A stretch of DNA of 64,000 nucleotides from DUPQ01 sp964563155. Lineage in GTDB: Bacteria; Bacillota; Clostridia; DUPQ01. The stretch covers positions 85,725 through 149,724 of the forward strand of contig CAZLVL010000003.1 of assembly GCA_964563155.1 (NCBI GenBank). Reading direction: 5' to 3'. Below are positions 33,963-43,538 of the stretch, in pieces. Position numbers and translations under genes: made by a program. How positions within the stretch are numbered: position 1 is the stretch's first letter; each line of letters opens with the position of its first letter. The notes beneath the pieces are model-generated. The model ran no database searches and was not told where the DNA came from. It saw only the letters and a list, made by a program, of their open reading frames with translations.

Positions 33963-34145
33963 TTATTCTTTTTCTATTTTTATGACTTCTTTTCCATCAT
34001 AATAACCGCACTCTTTGCAAACTCTGTGCTGTAGCTTAAGGGTATTACATTGAGAACATCTAACTAAATTAGGTATTTCAAGCTTATAGAAAGTCCTTCT
34101 TTTACGTCTTCTTTGCTTTGAAGATTTACGCTTTGGTACTGCCAT
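33963..34145 (-). CDS. rpmF: 50S ribosomal protein L32
   Basis: 60 residues: MAVPKRKSSKQRRRKRRTFYKL, then a four-Cys zinc ribbon CSQCNTLKLQHRVCKECGYY, the zinc-binding (C+) form of L32. AGGAGG precedes the ATG. Follows yceD by 24 bases, the standard pair. Confidence 0.97.
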   Translation of the reverse strand: MAVPKRKSSKQRRRKRRTFYKLEIPNLVRCSQCNTLKLQHRVCKECGYYDGKEVIKIEKE

Positions 34146-34169
34146 TTTACACCTCCTGTAATATTTACA

Positions 34170-34676
34170 TCAGTCTTTAAAAAAGTCTTTTAAAGCTGAA
34201 AAACTATTTCTTTTTTTTACCTCTTCTGCCTCACAATCACATTCTTTTAAGTTCAAATCCTGACCACACTGGATACATAGTCCCTTGCAATCGGTTTTGC
34301 AGAGCAATCTGTCTGAGACATTTAGGTAGAGTGTATCTATTATAGCTTGGCTCAAATCTAAAATGTGGCCCTTGTAATAATAAATATCACTTTCTTCAGA
34401 TATATGTTCTTTAGGTTCAAAGTCTTCTTCTATGTCAATCTCAAAGGCTTGCTCTGTCTTTTTTAAGCACCTATAGCACTGACCTTTAAGACTTCCACTT
34501 ATCTTTCCCCATAAAGACACTGTTGCTTGGTTGCTGACCAATTCTCCTTCAACAATTATATCATCGGACAAATTAGTCATCCCAATCCCTTCTCCAACAT
34601 CCTCTTTTTTCAAGACAATTTTGAAGGGTTTTACTATATCTTCGTTATTAATAATGTCGGATATGTCAATCTTCAT
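34170..34676 (-). CDS. yceD: YceD/DUF177 large-ribosomal-subunit-related protein
   Basis: 168 residues from ATG 34676 (MKIDISDII); the open frame begins at TTG 34706 but lies inside the promoter. DUF177 features: VSLWGKISGSLKGQCYRCLKKTEQAFEIDIEEDF, LDLSQAIIDTLYLNVSDRLLCKTDCKGLCIQCGQDLN with Cys pairs. The family is linked to 23S rRNA accumulation and is nearly always beside rpmF. First gene of the yceD-rpmF-DUF512(-der-plsY) unit. Confidence 0.9.
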   Translation of the reverse strand: MKIDISDIINNEDIVKPFKIVLKKEDVGEGIGMTNLSDDIIVEGELVSNQATVSLWGKISGSLKGQCYRCLKKTEQAFEIDIEEDFEPKEHISEESDIYYYKGHILDLSQAIIDTLYLNVSDRLLCKTDCKGLCIQCGQDLNLKECDCEAEEVKKRNSFSALKDFFKD

Positions 34677-34705
34677 TTTATCACTTAAAAAAACCGACAA
34701 AAACA

Positions 34706-34734
34706 ATTATATTTGCCTTACCTTTTAAAGTCAA
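34706..34734 (-). promoter_or_regulatory. Promoter of yceD-rpmF operon
   Basis: On the minus strand TTGACT (34734-34729), 17-base spacer, TATAAT (34711-34706), about 30 bases before the ATG: one of the best promoters in the window. Confidence 0.8.
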
Positions 34735-34755
34735 GAAGAAAATTTAAGCTCCTAT

Positions 34756-35952
34756 TTAACGTCCAAGAAGGCTCTTACATTGTCTTGCAATTTCCAACTC
34801 TTCATTTGCAGGGATAATAAAAATGTTTACATTTGATTTATCTCTACTTATGTCGGTTTCTCCCTTAGCCTTATTATTTTTTCTCTTATCTAGCTTTATG
34901 CCAAATATGTCTAGATTCTCTGTAATTAGCTCTCTAATGTAAGCATTGTTCTCTCCTACACCAGCAGTAAAGACTAGGGCATCTATTCCACCCATTATCC
35001 CTACATATTCACAAATATATTTTTTAACCCTATAGGCAAAGATTTGTAAAGCCAACAAAGCCCTTTTATTTCCTTGTTCTTTTGCCACTAAAAGATCCCT
35101 AAAATCACTACTTACTCCTGAAACTCCCAATAGTCCTGATTGTTTGTTTAGATAATCATTTACTTCTTCTACAGTCATTCTCTTTTTTTCCATGATATAA
35201 GAGATGATAGAAGGGTCTATTGTTCCGCTTCTTGTTCCCATAGCTAAACCTGCCAAGGGGGTAAAGCCCATGGAGGTATCCACAGATAAGCCCTTATCTA
35301 TGGCACATATAGAAGCACCACTTCCTAAATGGCAAGAAACAATCTTAATTTTATCTAGGGGTTTTCCTGATATTTCTGCAGCTCTTTTAGCTACAAATTT
35401 ATGGTTGGTTCCATGGAAGCCATATTTACGTACCCCATATTTTTCATACATTTCATAGGGTATTGCATACATATAGGCAAAATCAGGTATGGTCTGATGA
35501 AAAGCTGTATCAAAGACCGCTATCATAGGAGTGTCTTTAAATATCTCTTTACAAACTCTAATTCCTAATAGGCCTGCTGGATTATGCAAGGGCGCCAAGT
35601 CCACACACTCTTCAATGGTCTTCACAACCTCATCATCTATGAGAACTGGTTTACTAAACTTTTCTCCACCATGGACAATTCTGTGGCCAATTGCTTCAAT
35701 TTCATCAATATTCTTTACAACTCCATATTCTGGAGAAATAAGTGCATCAATAACAATATTAAATGCATAAGAATGGTCACGAATATTTAATTCATTTACA
35801 AAAGACTTATTATCATGATTAGAATACGAGTGTATTCCTTGAGCTAAGCCTATTCTTTCACATATCCCTTTTGCAAGTACTTTTTCATCATCAGTATTTA
35901 TTAACTGATACTTTAATGAAGAACTCCCTGTGTTTATAATTAGGACCTTCAT
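34756..35952 (-). CDS. ackA: Acetate kinase
   Basis: 398 residues, full length. ASKHA kinase motifs: VLIINTGSSSLKYQLI, HRIVHGGEKF, AVFDTAFHQTIPD, KYGFHGTNHKFV, HLGSGASICAI, DTSMGFTPLAGLAMGTRSG, VFTAGVGENN. It makes ATP and acetate from acetyl phosphate. GGAGGTGGAGG precedes the ATG. It lies 27 bases after pta, the usual fermentation pair. Confidence 0.97.
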   Translation of the reverse strand: MKVLIINTGSSSLKYQLINTDDEKVLAKGICERIGLAQGIHSYSNHDNKSFVNELNIRDHSYAFNIVIDALISPEYGVVKNIDEIEAIGHRIVHGGEKFSKPVLIDDEVVKTIEECVDLAPLHNPAGLLGIRVCKEIFKDTPMIAVFDTAFHQTIPDFAYMYAIPYEMYEKYGVRKYGFHGTNHKFVAKRAAEISGKPLDKIKIVSCHLGSGASICAIDKGLSVDTSMGFTPLAGLAMGTRSGTIDPSIISYIMEKKRMTVEEVNDYLNKQSGLLGVSGVSSDFRDLLVAKEQGNKRALLALQIFAYRVKKYICEYVGIMGGIDALVFTAGVGENNAYIRELITENLDIFGIKLDKRKNNKAKGETDISRDKSNVNIFIIPANEELEIARQCKSLLGR

Positions 35953-35979
35953 ACCTCCACCTCCTCCTTGCAGTCTTAC

Positions 35980-36972
35980 TTATACGTTTTGAGCTTGAAC
36001 AGCAGTTATGGCTATAACACCTACTATATCGTCTGCTGAGCAACCTCTTGAGAGGTCATTAACAGGTTTTGCAATTCCTTGCAAAAGAGGTCCATAAGCT
36101 TCTGCTTTAGCTAAGCGTTCGGTTAATTTATAGGCAATATTTCCTGAATTTAGGTCTGGAAAAATTAGAACATTGGCTTTACCTGCAACCTTACTTCCTG
36201 GTGCCTTGGTTTGACCTATACTTGATACAATAGCAGCATCTACTTGAAGTTCTCCATCTAGGGCCAACTCAGGTGCCTTCTCTTTGGCTAGTCTTGTAGC
36301 TTCAACTACTTTTTCGGTTAGCACTGAACTAGCACTCTTGTAGGTTGAATAACTTAGCATAGCAACTACTGGTTCTTTTTCCACTAAAACTTCAAAGGAT
36401 TTGGCTGTTGAAATAGCGATTTCAGATAATTGTTCAGCATCAGGATTTTCCACTAAGCCTGAATCTCCATAGGCAAAAACTCCATTTTCCCCATATTCAC
36501 AATCAGGTACACACATTATGAAAAAGGCACTTACAAGTTTTGTTCCCTTGGCAGTTTTTAAAATCTGCAAGGCAGGTCTTAAGGTATCAGCTGTTGAGTA
36601 AACAGCCCCTGCAACCATTCCATGGGCATCTTCCATTTTTACCATCATAACTGCAAAATACACAGGATCTTTTAAAAGCTCATAAGCTTTTTCCATGGTA
36701 ACACCCTTGTGTTGTCTAAGTTCATAAAGGGTTTTTGCATATTGGTCCATTTTGTCAAATTCAGAGATATCTAGAATTATATCTTCTGGGATATTTAAGC
36801 CTTGAGATTTTTCCAAAATCTCTTTTTTGTTACCCAAAAGTATAAGGTTGGCTATACCTTCTTTTAGCACCTTTGATGCTGCTTCTAGTGTTCTCATGTC
36901 TTGTGTTTCTGGTAATACGATAGTTTTCTTTTCAGCCTTAGCTCTTTTAATTGTTTTTTCTAGAAATGTCAT
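35980..36972 (-). CDS. pta: Phosphate acetyltransferase
   Basis: 330 residues, the short Pta form. Motifs: TIVLPETQDMRTLEAA at the N-terminus, HGMVAGAVYSTADTLRPALQ, ALDGELQVDAAI, NVLIFPDLNSGNIAYKL, QGIAKPVNDLSRGCSADDIV. Acetyl-CoA plus phosphate gives acetyl phosphate, which ackA uses. AAGGA precedes the ATG; the promoter is directly upstream. Confidence 0.97.
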   Translation of the reverse strand: MTFLEKTIKRAKAEKKTIVLPETQDMRTLEAASKVLKEGIANLILLGNKKEILEKSQGLNIPEDIILDISEFDKMDQYAKTLYELRQHKGVTMEKAYELLKDPVYFAVMMVKMEDAHGMVAGAVYSTADTLRPALQILKTAKGTKLVSAFFIMCVPDCEYGENGVFAYGDSGLVENPDAEQLSEIAISTAKSFEVLVEKEPVVAMLSYSTYKSASSVLTEKVVEATRLAKEKAPELALDGELQVDAAIVSSIGQTKAPGSKVAGKANVLIFPDLNSGNIAYKLTERLAKAEAYGPLLQGIAKPVNDLSRGCSADDIVGVIAITAVQAQNV

Positions 36973-37004
36973 TTTCCCATCCTTATTTATTAATTAACTC
37001 ATTC

Positions 37005-37033
37005 ATTATAGTCTTTTTTATAATAATTTTCAA
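37005..37033 (-). promoter_or_regulatory. Promoter of pta-ackA
   Basis: On the minus strand TTGAAA (37033-37028), 17-base spacer, TATAAT (37010-37005), 32 bases before the pta ATG. Confidence 0.8.
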
Positions 37034-37041
37034 GATATGTT

Positions 37042-37066
37042 AAAACCCTCAAAATGAGGGTTTTTT
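37042..37066 (-). terminator. Terminator after the glmU-prs-pth-mfd-foldase cluster
   Basis: AAAACCCTCA (37042-37051) pairs with TGAGGGTTTT (37055-37064) around a three-base loop: ten pairs, with a T-tract on both strands, so it can work in both directions. It separates the foldase gene from the pta promoter. No gene lies in 37067-37167. Confidence 0.75.
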
Positions 37067-37167
37067 AAAATTCTTATCTATTAATTACGGTTTGTCTCAA
37101 GAGTTTTTCATCTTTTTATCATTTATTATATCGCTACTAAAGCTTTAAGATAAACCCATGAATGCTC

Positions 37168-38406
37168 TTAGTGAGTTGTAGTATAGCCTTGATACATTTC
37201 TTGGAAAGGTCTATACAGAGCAACTGCATACTTAGGCATTTTTTTGTATTCAGCCATTTTTAACTCATAGTCTGAACTGGCAATTAAGTTAAAGACCCTA
37301 TCTTTCACATCATCAAAATCGGTTCTATCAACTATCTTAATTACGAAATAGCCTAAATCTGTTTTAATAAGTTCTACATCTCCAATTTTTGCATTAAAGG
37401 CCCAATCGGAAATTTCAGCTATCCTTATTTCGCTTTTAGAAAAAGATATTTCTCCAGGTCTTTCTTCTTGGTCTTCATCATCTTCATCTATAGTGTCTTC
37501 TTTTACTAAAACATCATCTACATCAAGATCTTCATCTTCTGCAAACTCATCGCTATATTCTTTAGCTAGCTCATAAATATCTTTTCCTTCTAAAGCCAGT
37601 TGATATACTTTTTCAGCTTCTCTTTTAGCTGCTTCAATAACATCATCTGCTAAAGGCTTTAGGTCATCCCCAAGGGTACGCTTAATTACATTTACTACTG
37701 TAATTCTGTCAATTTCATCTCTTGTTTTGTAACCTTGAGAATCTTCAGATTCATAATATGCTCTAGCCCTATCTTCTGTAACATTATCTAGATACTCTTC
37801 TTCTAAGTGCACTATGTATTGTTGGGCAGTTAAAGAGTCTTTAATAACCTTTTGCATTGTTTTTAAATTAGAACCATAATATTGTGTGGCAAATTGTTCC
37901 AAGGTAAACCCTTCTTCATCAGCCAGTCTTTTCAAACTTTGCATTTGGATATTATAGTTTTCATTTAATTCTTCTTCATCAATTTTAAAGCCTGTTTCTT
38001 TTATTAGCTCATGGATTATGAAGTTTTCTTGAATTCCAGATACAACCTGGTCCAAAAGCAATTGACCAAAAGATCTATTGTTGTCGTAGGCAGACTTCAA
38101 AAAGCTCATTACTCCATCTTGACTACTAATATCAAAACCAAGGGCAGCAATATTGTCCATATTGTTGTTCATAAAGATGTTGTATTGTAGATTGGTGTGA
38201 TAAAGGAATTCTTTTTCTTCAATTCTCTTGTTTCCAACCTTTACATAGTTTTTGGGTATTAATGCTGTTATTAGAAAATAGAAGGCTGAAATAGCAATTA
38301 TTATTCCAAGAACTAGGAAGCTATACCTTATGACCTTCTCTTCTTTTGAAATATCTGCTTTCTTATCTTGGGCAGTTTTCTTTTTTTCACCCTTTACGGC
38401 TACCAT
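37168..38406 (-). CDS. Membrane-anchored parvulin-type foldase (PpiC/PrsA-like)
   Basis: 412 residues. A Lys-rich cytosolic start, one membrane helix (about 28-50, YSFLVLGIIIAISAFYFLI), a SurA-like N-domain, then a parvulin domain (about 235-390: RDEIDRITVVNVIKR ... FNAKIGDVELIKTDLGYFVIKIVDR). It has no lipobox, unlike PrsA lipoproteins, and carries an acidic insert (about 298-320, EDEDLDVDD, DEDDEDQEERPGE) inside the isomerase domain. Likely folds exported proteins outside the membrane. AAAGGAG precedes the ATG. It follows mfd, as in related genomes. Confidence 0.85.
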   Translation of the reverse strand: MVAVKGEKKKTAQDKKADISKEEKVIRYSFLVLGIIIAISAFYFLITALIPKNYVKVGNKRIEEKEFLYHTNLQYNIFMNNNMDNIAALGFDISSQDGVMSFLKSAYDNNRSFGQLLLDQVVSGIQENFIIHELIKETGFKIDEEELNENYNIQMQSLKRLADEEGFTLEQFATQYYGSNLKTMQKVIKDSLTAQQYIVHLEEEYLDNVTEDRARAYYESEDSQGYKTRDEIDRITVVNVIKRTLGDDLKPLADDVIEAAKREAEKVYQLALEGKDIYELAKEYSDEFAEDEDLDVDDVLVKEDTIDEDDEDQEERPGEISFSKSEIRIAEISDWAFNAKIGDVELIKTDLGYFVIKIVDRTDFDDVKDRVFNLIASSDYELKMAEYKKMPKYAVALYRPFQEMYQGYTTTH

Positions 38407-38490
38407 GTGTTGTCTCCTTTTGTATGATAAATATATAAATTCTCTTCACAAATAAAGATTTTACAATATTTAGATGGTAATTATCAAGTC

Positions 38491-41400
38491 TTATTTTATA
38501 TCAAGACCCTTTGCTTGCTCTTTTGCAACTATTTCATATGTCTTTTTAAGTATCTCAATTATTTGGTCTAAAATCTCTGTGCCTTTTTTCGTACTAAGTA
38601 CCTCAATTTTAATCATTTCCCTTGATTTTAAGGTGTGTTTTTCTCCTAAATCATCTAAGGTTTGTAAAAGGTCATTAAGTCTTTCAAGCCTTTCAGATTT
38701 AAAGGTCAGATAAAAGCCCTTTTCAATTTGGCCTATTTCATCAATACCCAATTTGGATGCCAAATTTTTTGCATAAGCAATATCTAAAATGTTTAAAACT
38801 TCTTGAGGTGGTTCCCCAAAACGATCTATCAGCTCATCTATAATATCATATTTTTCTTGCTTACTCTCTACCAAAGAAATTCTCTTATAAATTTTTAATC
38901 TAGTTAGGTTATTAACTATGTAATCTTGATCTATAAAGGCACTGATGTTTAAGTCAACCAAGGCCTCACTAATACTATCTTTAGGTTTTTCTCCTCTTAC
39001 TTGAGCTATAGCTTGAGAGAGGATTCTAACAAACATCTCATAGCCAACCCCTTGCATAAAGCCAGATTGAGCAGCCCCCAAAAGGTCTCCCCCTCCCCTT
39101 ATTTCCAAATCCTTCATAGCAATTTTTAAACCAGACCCAAAGTCGGTAAACTCTTTTATAGTATCTAATCTCTTTTGGGCATCTTCATTAATTTGCTTGT
39201 CCTTTTTGTAGGTTAGATAAGCATATGAAGACCTATCAGAACGACCAACTCTACCTTTAATTTGATAAAGTTGAGCTAAACCCAACCTATCTGCATCCTC
39301 AACAATTAAAGTGTTGGCATTGGGGATATCTATACCTGCCTCAATTATGGTGGTACATAAGAGCAAATCATATTCTCTATTTAAAAACTTAATAATATTC
39401 TCTTCAAATTCCTTTTTAGCCATTTGTCCATGGGCCATTCCTATTGAAAGGGAATCTCCAAATTCTTCTTTAAGAAAGTGAAACTTAGTTTCCATATCTC
39501 TAACTCTGTTGTAAAGATAGAAAATTTGACCCTTTCTTGATTTTTCCCTTAATATGACCTGTTTTAAAAACTCACTATCATATTCCATAACAAAGGTTTG
39601 AACCGGCAACCTTTTTTCAGGGGGGTCATAAATAGTGCTAACATCTCTTATGCCAGTTAAGGCCATATGCATGGTTCTAGGTATAGGGGTGGCTGAAAGG
39701 GTTAAGACATCTATTTGAGGCCTAAGAATCTTAATATTTTCTTTTTGTGCTACTCCAAATCTTTGCTCTTCGTCCACTACCAAAAGACCTAAATTCTTAA
39801 ACTTTACGTCCTTTCCTAATATTCTATGGGTACCAACTAGAATATCAATTTCTCCCTTTTTAGCCTTATCTATTATGGCATATTGACTCTTAGTGTCCTT
39901 TAACCTGCTTAGCATCTCTACCTTTACTGGAAAGTTCTTCATTCTTTCAACAAAGTTCTGATAATGTTGAAGGGCCAACATGGTAGTAGGAGCCAGAAAA
40001 GCAACCTGCTTTCCGCCCATAACAGCCTTAAAAGCAGCCCTTAGAGCTACCTCTGTCTTACCATAGCCTACATCCCCACACAAAAGACGGTCCATTACCT
40101 TGGAGGACTCCATATCCTCCTTTATTTCTTGGACACTTCTTATTTGATCATTTGTCTCTTCGAATTCAAATTCATTTTCAAAAGATATCTGCCACGCATC
40201 ATCAGGTGGAAATACAAATCCTTTTATGGAGCTTCTTTGTCCATACAAATCTATTAAATCCTTAGCAATATCCTTTACTGCACTTTTTACCTTATTCTTT
40301 TGTCTTTCCCACTCCTTACCCCCTAGGCCATACAATTTAGGCTTGCCTTCTCCAGAGCCTACATACTTTTGAATAAGGTCCATTTTACTTACAGGGACAT
40401 AGAGCATGTCTTGGTTTTTATACTCTATCTTTATGTAGTCTTTTATTATCTTTTCAATTTCAATCTTCTCAATTCCCTTGTAAATCCCTATACCATGGTA
40501 CTCATGGACCACATAGTCATCCATTTCAATTTGAGCAAAAAAATCAGAATCTTGAATTTGTCTTTTTCTTTTTCTTTCGATTTTTTGAAAGACCTTACTT
40601 ATGGATATTGAAACCACATTAGCCTCTTTTGAAAGAAAGCTTTCGTTGTATCCATTTTCAATAATATATGCCCTGCCTGGATAAATTGTATAATCTTGGC
40701 CCTCTTGATAGAGACTGACCTCAATACCGCTATCTGTAAAAAGATTATGGACAAAATCACTCTTTTTCTTACTATCTGTAATTAAAAAGACAAAGATTCT
40801 TTTTTCCATATAAGAGACTACATCATTCATTAACTGGTCTATATCACCTTTGTATGAAGGTAGCGCTTCAAAATCCATTTTGAGGGTGTTTTTTACTTTT
40901 AAGCTGTAATCAGATTCTGTATAGGAAAAAACAAGGTCAATATCAATTAGTGGTAGAAGAGCAAAAATTGAGTCTTGCATGCTACAGGCCTTGGGATGAG
41001 TCTTCTTTTTTTCTAAAAGGTTAATGCACAGTTGAGAGTATTCTTTGTATAGCATGGAAGAATTATTAAAAGCCTTTGTGTCATCATGAAGCACAGTTAA
41101 AAGCTCTTTATCTAAATAGCTGGCACTTATTTGGGCATCTTCTAGATATGAAAAATACCTATCTCTTAACCTTTCAAATTGACCACTTCTTAGATGATAA
41201 AGGTCCTCAGGGTCCTCAATTATACTTTCAAGAATCTTTTCTTCTTTTGAATTAATTAAAAGTTCACTAAAGGGAATTATTTCAATTTCTTTTTGATTTT
41301 TTATGGAACGTTGATTATCAATATCAAAAAACCTTATACTATCAATTTCGTCTCCAAAAAAATCTACCCTAATTGGATTGTCCATATTAGGAGAAAAGAT

Positions 41401-41943
41401 ATCAATAATACTACCTCTAGAAGAATAATGACCAGGGCTTTCTACCATATCTCTTCTTTCATAGCCTATGTCACTCAACTTTTTTAAGATGTCTTCCATC
41501 TCATAGTTTTGCCCTTCTTTTAAGGTAATAACACTTTGCAAAAATCTTTCTTTACTGGTAGTTTTAAGGGTCAAGGCCTCTACAGAGGTTACTATTGCAC
41601 GAAAATCATTTTTCCCTATTCTGTATAGGGCTTTTAATCTATCTATTCTACTTTGTTTATCAAAGGCATAGGCATCAAAGAGGATTAATTCTCTAGAGGG
41701 CAAAAACACTAAATCTTTTTTGTAAAAAGGGAGTAGTTTTTGGTATAAAAAAAGGGCTGATGTATTGGAGTGACTTATGAGTAATAGGTTTTTACCGGTA
41801 CTTTCTGCTAGAACATAGGATAATAATGGGCATAAAGAAGGACCGGATTCTTTCAAACCCAGGGGGGTATCTTTGTTATATATGCCTTCACTAATAGCTC
41901 TTATTTGTGGAAGCGTAGAGAAGGCCTGTATAAAAGGATTCAT
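38491..41943 (-). CDS. mfd: Transcription-repair coupling factor Mfd
   Basis: 1150 residues, full length. UvrB-homology region at the N-terminus (PGHYSSRGSIIDIFSPN near 175), the RNA-polymerase-interaction domain (DYVVHEYHGIGIYKGIEKI near 480), RecG-like helicase motifs LLCGDVGYGKTEVALRAAF (Walker A), VVDEEQRFG, TLSATPIPRTMH, GMAHGQ, IEAGIDIPNANTLIVEDADRLGLAQLYQIKGRVGRS, and the C-terminal TRCF domain. It removes stalled RNA polymerase at lesions and recruits UvrA. It follows pth by 10 bases. Confidence 0.97.
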   Translation of the reverse strand: MNPFIQAFSTLPQIRAISEGIYNKDTPLGLKESGPSLCPLLSYVLAESTGKNLLLISHSNTSALFLYQKLLPFYKKDLVFLPSRELILFDAYAFDKQSRIDRLKALYRIGKNDFRAIVTSVEALTLKTTSKERFLQSVITLKEGQNYEMEDILKKLSDIGYERRDMVESPGHYSSRGSIIDIFSPNMDNPIRVDFFGDEIDSIRFFDIDNQRSIKNQKEIEIIPFSELLINSKEEKILESIIEDPEDLYHLRSGQFERLRDRYFSYLEDAQISASYLDKELLTVLHDDTKAFNNSSMLYKEYSQLCINLLEKKKTHPKACSMQDSIFALLPLIDIDLVFSYTESDYSLKVKNTLKMDFEALPSYKGDIDQLMNDVVSYMEKRIFVFLITDSKKKSDFVHNLFTDSGIEVSLYQEGQDYTIYPGRAYIIENGYNESFLSKEANVVSISISKVFQKIERKRKRQIQDSDFFAQIEMDDYVVHEYHGIGIYKGIEKIEIEKIIKDYIKIEYKNQDMLYVPVSKMDLIQKYVGSGEGKPKLYGLGGKEWERQKNKVKSAVKDIAKDLIDLYGQRSSIKGFVFPPDDAWQISFENEFEFEETNDQIRSVQEIKEDMESSKVMDRLLCGDVGYGKTEVALRAAFKAVMGGKQVAFLAPTTMLALQHYQNFVERMKNFPVKVEMLSRLKDTKSQYAIIDKAKKGEIDILVGTHRILGKDVKFKNLGLLVVDEEQRFGVAQKENIKILRPQIDVLTLSATPIPRTMHMALTGIRDVSTIYDPPEKRLPVQTFVMEYDSEFLKQVILREKSRKGQIFYLYNRVRDMETKFHFLKEEFGDSLSIGMAHGQMAKKEFEENIIKFLNREYDLLLCTTIIEAGIDIPNANTLIVEDADRLGLAQLYQIKGRVGRSDRSSYAYLTYKKDKQINEDAQKRLDTIKEFTDFGSGLKIAMKDLEIRGGGDLLGAAQSGFMQGVGYEMFVRILSQAIAQVRGEKPKDSISEALVDLNISAFIDQDYIVNNLTRLKIYKRISLVESKQEKYDIIDELIDRFGEPPQEVLNILDIAYAKNLASKLGIDEIGQIEKGFYLTFKSERLERLNDLLQTLDDLGEKHTLKSREMIKIEVLSTKKGTEILDQIIEILKKTYEIVAKEQAKGLDIK

Positions 41944-41953
41944 CCCTTTTTGT

Positions 41954-42532
41954 CTATTCCTTTCCTTTTTTGCTATTATATTTATTCATGGCTAAATCTA
42001 AGCCCTCTTCTAAAATGCATTCTACAGCTTCAACTACATTTTTAATAGAAGAATCTATTATTGCTTTTTCAGATTTGGGAAACTTTCCTAGGACATAGTT
42101 AGCAGCATCCATTTCTTGCTTGTTTCCTATTCCCACCCTTATTCTTATAAAGCCATCTTCTTTTAAAACATCCATAATAGATCTTATACCATTGTGAGAC
42201 CCACCACTTCCCCTGTAGCGAATTCTTATGTCCCCTGTGGGTAAATCCATATCATCATATATTACTATGACATGCTCTAAATTTGGCTTATACCAGTCCA
42301 CTAGGGCCTTAACGCTAATGCCACTTAGGTTCATATAGGTTCTGGGCTTTGCTAAAATAACCGACTTGCTGCCAATACTACCTTCTCCTAAGCTTGCATG
42401 ATGTTTGCTCTTATTTATTTTTATGCTGTGCTTTTTGGATAATTGATCAATTACCATAAAACCTATGTTATGTCTTGTGCTTTTATACTTAAGCCCAATA
42501 TTTCCTAATCCAATAATTATATATTTATCCAT
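41954..42532 (-). CDS. pth: Peptidyl-tRNA hydrolase
   Basis: 192 residues, normal length. Motifs: IIGLGNIGLKYKSTRHNIGFMVID (catalytic His near 20), LAKPRTYMNLSG, VIYDDMDLPTGDIRIRYRGSGGSHNGIRSI, RIRVGIGN. It recycles peptidyl-tRNA. Start overlaps the prs stop by one base. Confidence 0.97.
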   Translation of the reverse strand: MDKYIIIGLGNIGLKYKSTRHNIGFMVIDQLSKKHSIKINKSKHHASLGEGSIGSKSVILAKPRTYMNLSGISVKALVDWYKPNLEHVIVIYDDMDLPTGDIRIRYRGSGGSHNGIRSIMDVLKEDGFIRIRVGIGNKQEMDAANYVLGKFPKSEKAIIDSSIKNVVEAVECILEEGLDLAMNKYNSKKGKE

Positions 42533-43515
42533 TATTTTTTATCCGGTTTCTTTGGAGGCAATTTAAATAAGGCTGACATAGAAGTGTTTTTATGTATGCT
42601 GTAAATTGCCTTAGAGATTAAGTTACCTACCTTAACAATTTCAAACTTATCACTCATTTTGTTGTCGGATATGGGAACAGTGTCTAATAGATACATCTTT
42701 TTAATATGGGAGTCGTTTATAAGGTCTACTGCATTTTTGGATAAAATTGCATGAGAGACAAAAACAATAACCTCCTTTGCCCCTAAATCCATAAGCATTT
42801 TTGATGCTTTTGTAATGGTTCCCGCTGTATCAATAAGGTCATCAATAAGTATAGCTGTCTTTCCTTTAACATCCCCAATTACACTTACCATTTCACACTT
42901 ATTAGCCTCATCTCTTCTTTTATATATAATAGCTAAATCCAAACCACTTAAGTCCGCCATCTTGCTGGTCCTATTAACAGATCCTGTGTCTGGAGCTACC
43001 ATTATGAAGTCCTCTTTGCTTTTGCCCTTCATTAGTTTTACTACTATATCTGAAAAAATAATGGAGCCTTCTAGGTGGTCAACAGGTATATCGAAAAAGC
43101 CCTGAATCTGTGGCGCATGAAAGTCCATGGTTAGAACCCTGTCCACCCCTGCAACCGTTAAAAGATTAGCTACAAGCTTTGCAGAAATTGGGTCTCTTGC
43201 CTTGGCTTTTCTGTCTTGTCTTGCATATCCAAAGTAGGGTATTACAGCTATTACATTGGCACAAGATGATCTTTTTAGAGCATCGGTCATAAGAAGCAAC
43301 TCCATTAAGTGCTCATTTACCGGAGGACAGGTGGATTGGATAATATAGACATCTGTCCCTCTTACTAAATCATTTATTGTAATCTTAATTTCACCATCAG
43401 CAAATCTAGAAACCTGGCTGTTCAACAAAGGAACACCCAAATAGTTTGCTATCTCAAATGCAAGCTTTTGATTTGCATTTCCAGCCATTATTTTCATATC
43501 GTTGGTTACTGCCAC
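42532..43515 (-). CDS. prs: Ribose-phosphate pyrophosphokinase
   Basis: 327 residues from GTG 43515 (MAVTNDMKIMAGNANQ), which has GAGGG at proper distance; the open frame begins at TTG 43569 inside the previous gene, and ATG 43497 is a third choice. Motifs: SRFADGEIKI, DVYIIQSTCPPVNEHLMELL, IPYFGYARQDRKAKARDPISAKL, MDFHAPQIQGFFDIPVDHL, and the PRPP-binding AILIDDLIDTAGTITKA. Makes PRPP from ribose-5-phosphate and ATP. It follows the GlmU-like gene, the conserved glmU-prs order. Confidence 0.93.
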   Translation of the reverse strand: MAVTNDMKIMAGNANQKLAFEIANYLGVPLLNSQVSRFADGEIKITINDLVRGTDVYIIQSTCPPVNEHLMELLLMTDALKRSSCANVIAVIPYFGYARQDRKAKARDPISAKLVANLLTVAGVDRVLTMDFHAPQIQGFFDIPVDHLEGSIIFSDIVVKLMKGKSKEDFIMVAPDTGSVNRTSKMADLSGLDLAIIYKRRDEANKCEMVSVIGDVKGKTAILIDDLIDTAGTITKASKMLMDLGAKEVIVFVSHAILSKNAVDLINDSHIKKMYLLDTVPISDNKMSDKFEIVKVGNLISKAIYSIHKNTSMSALFKLPPKKPDKK

Positions 43516-43538
43516 ATCCTTACCCTCTATTTCCCCTT

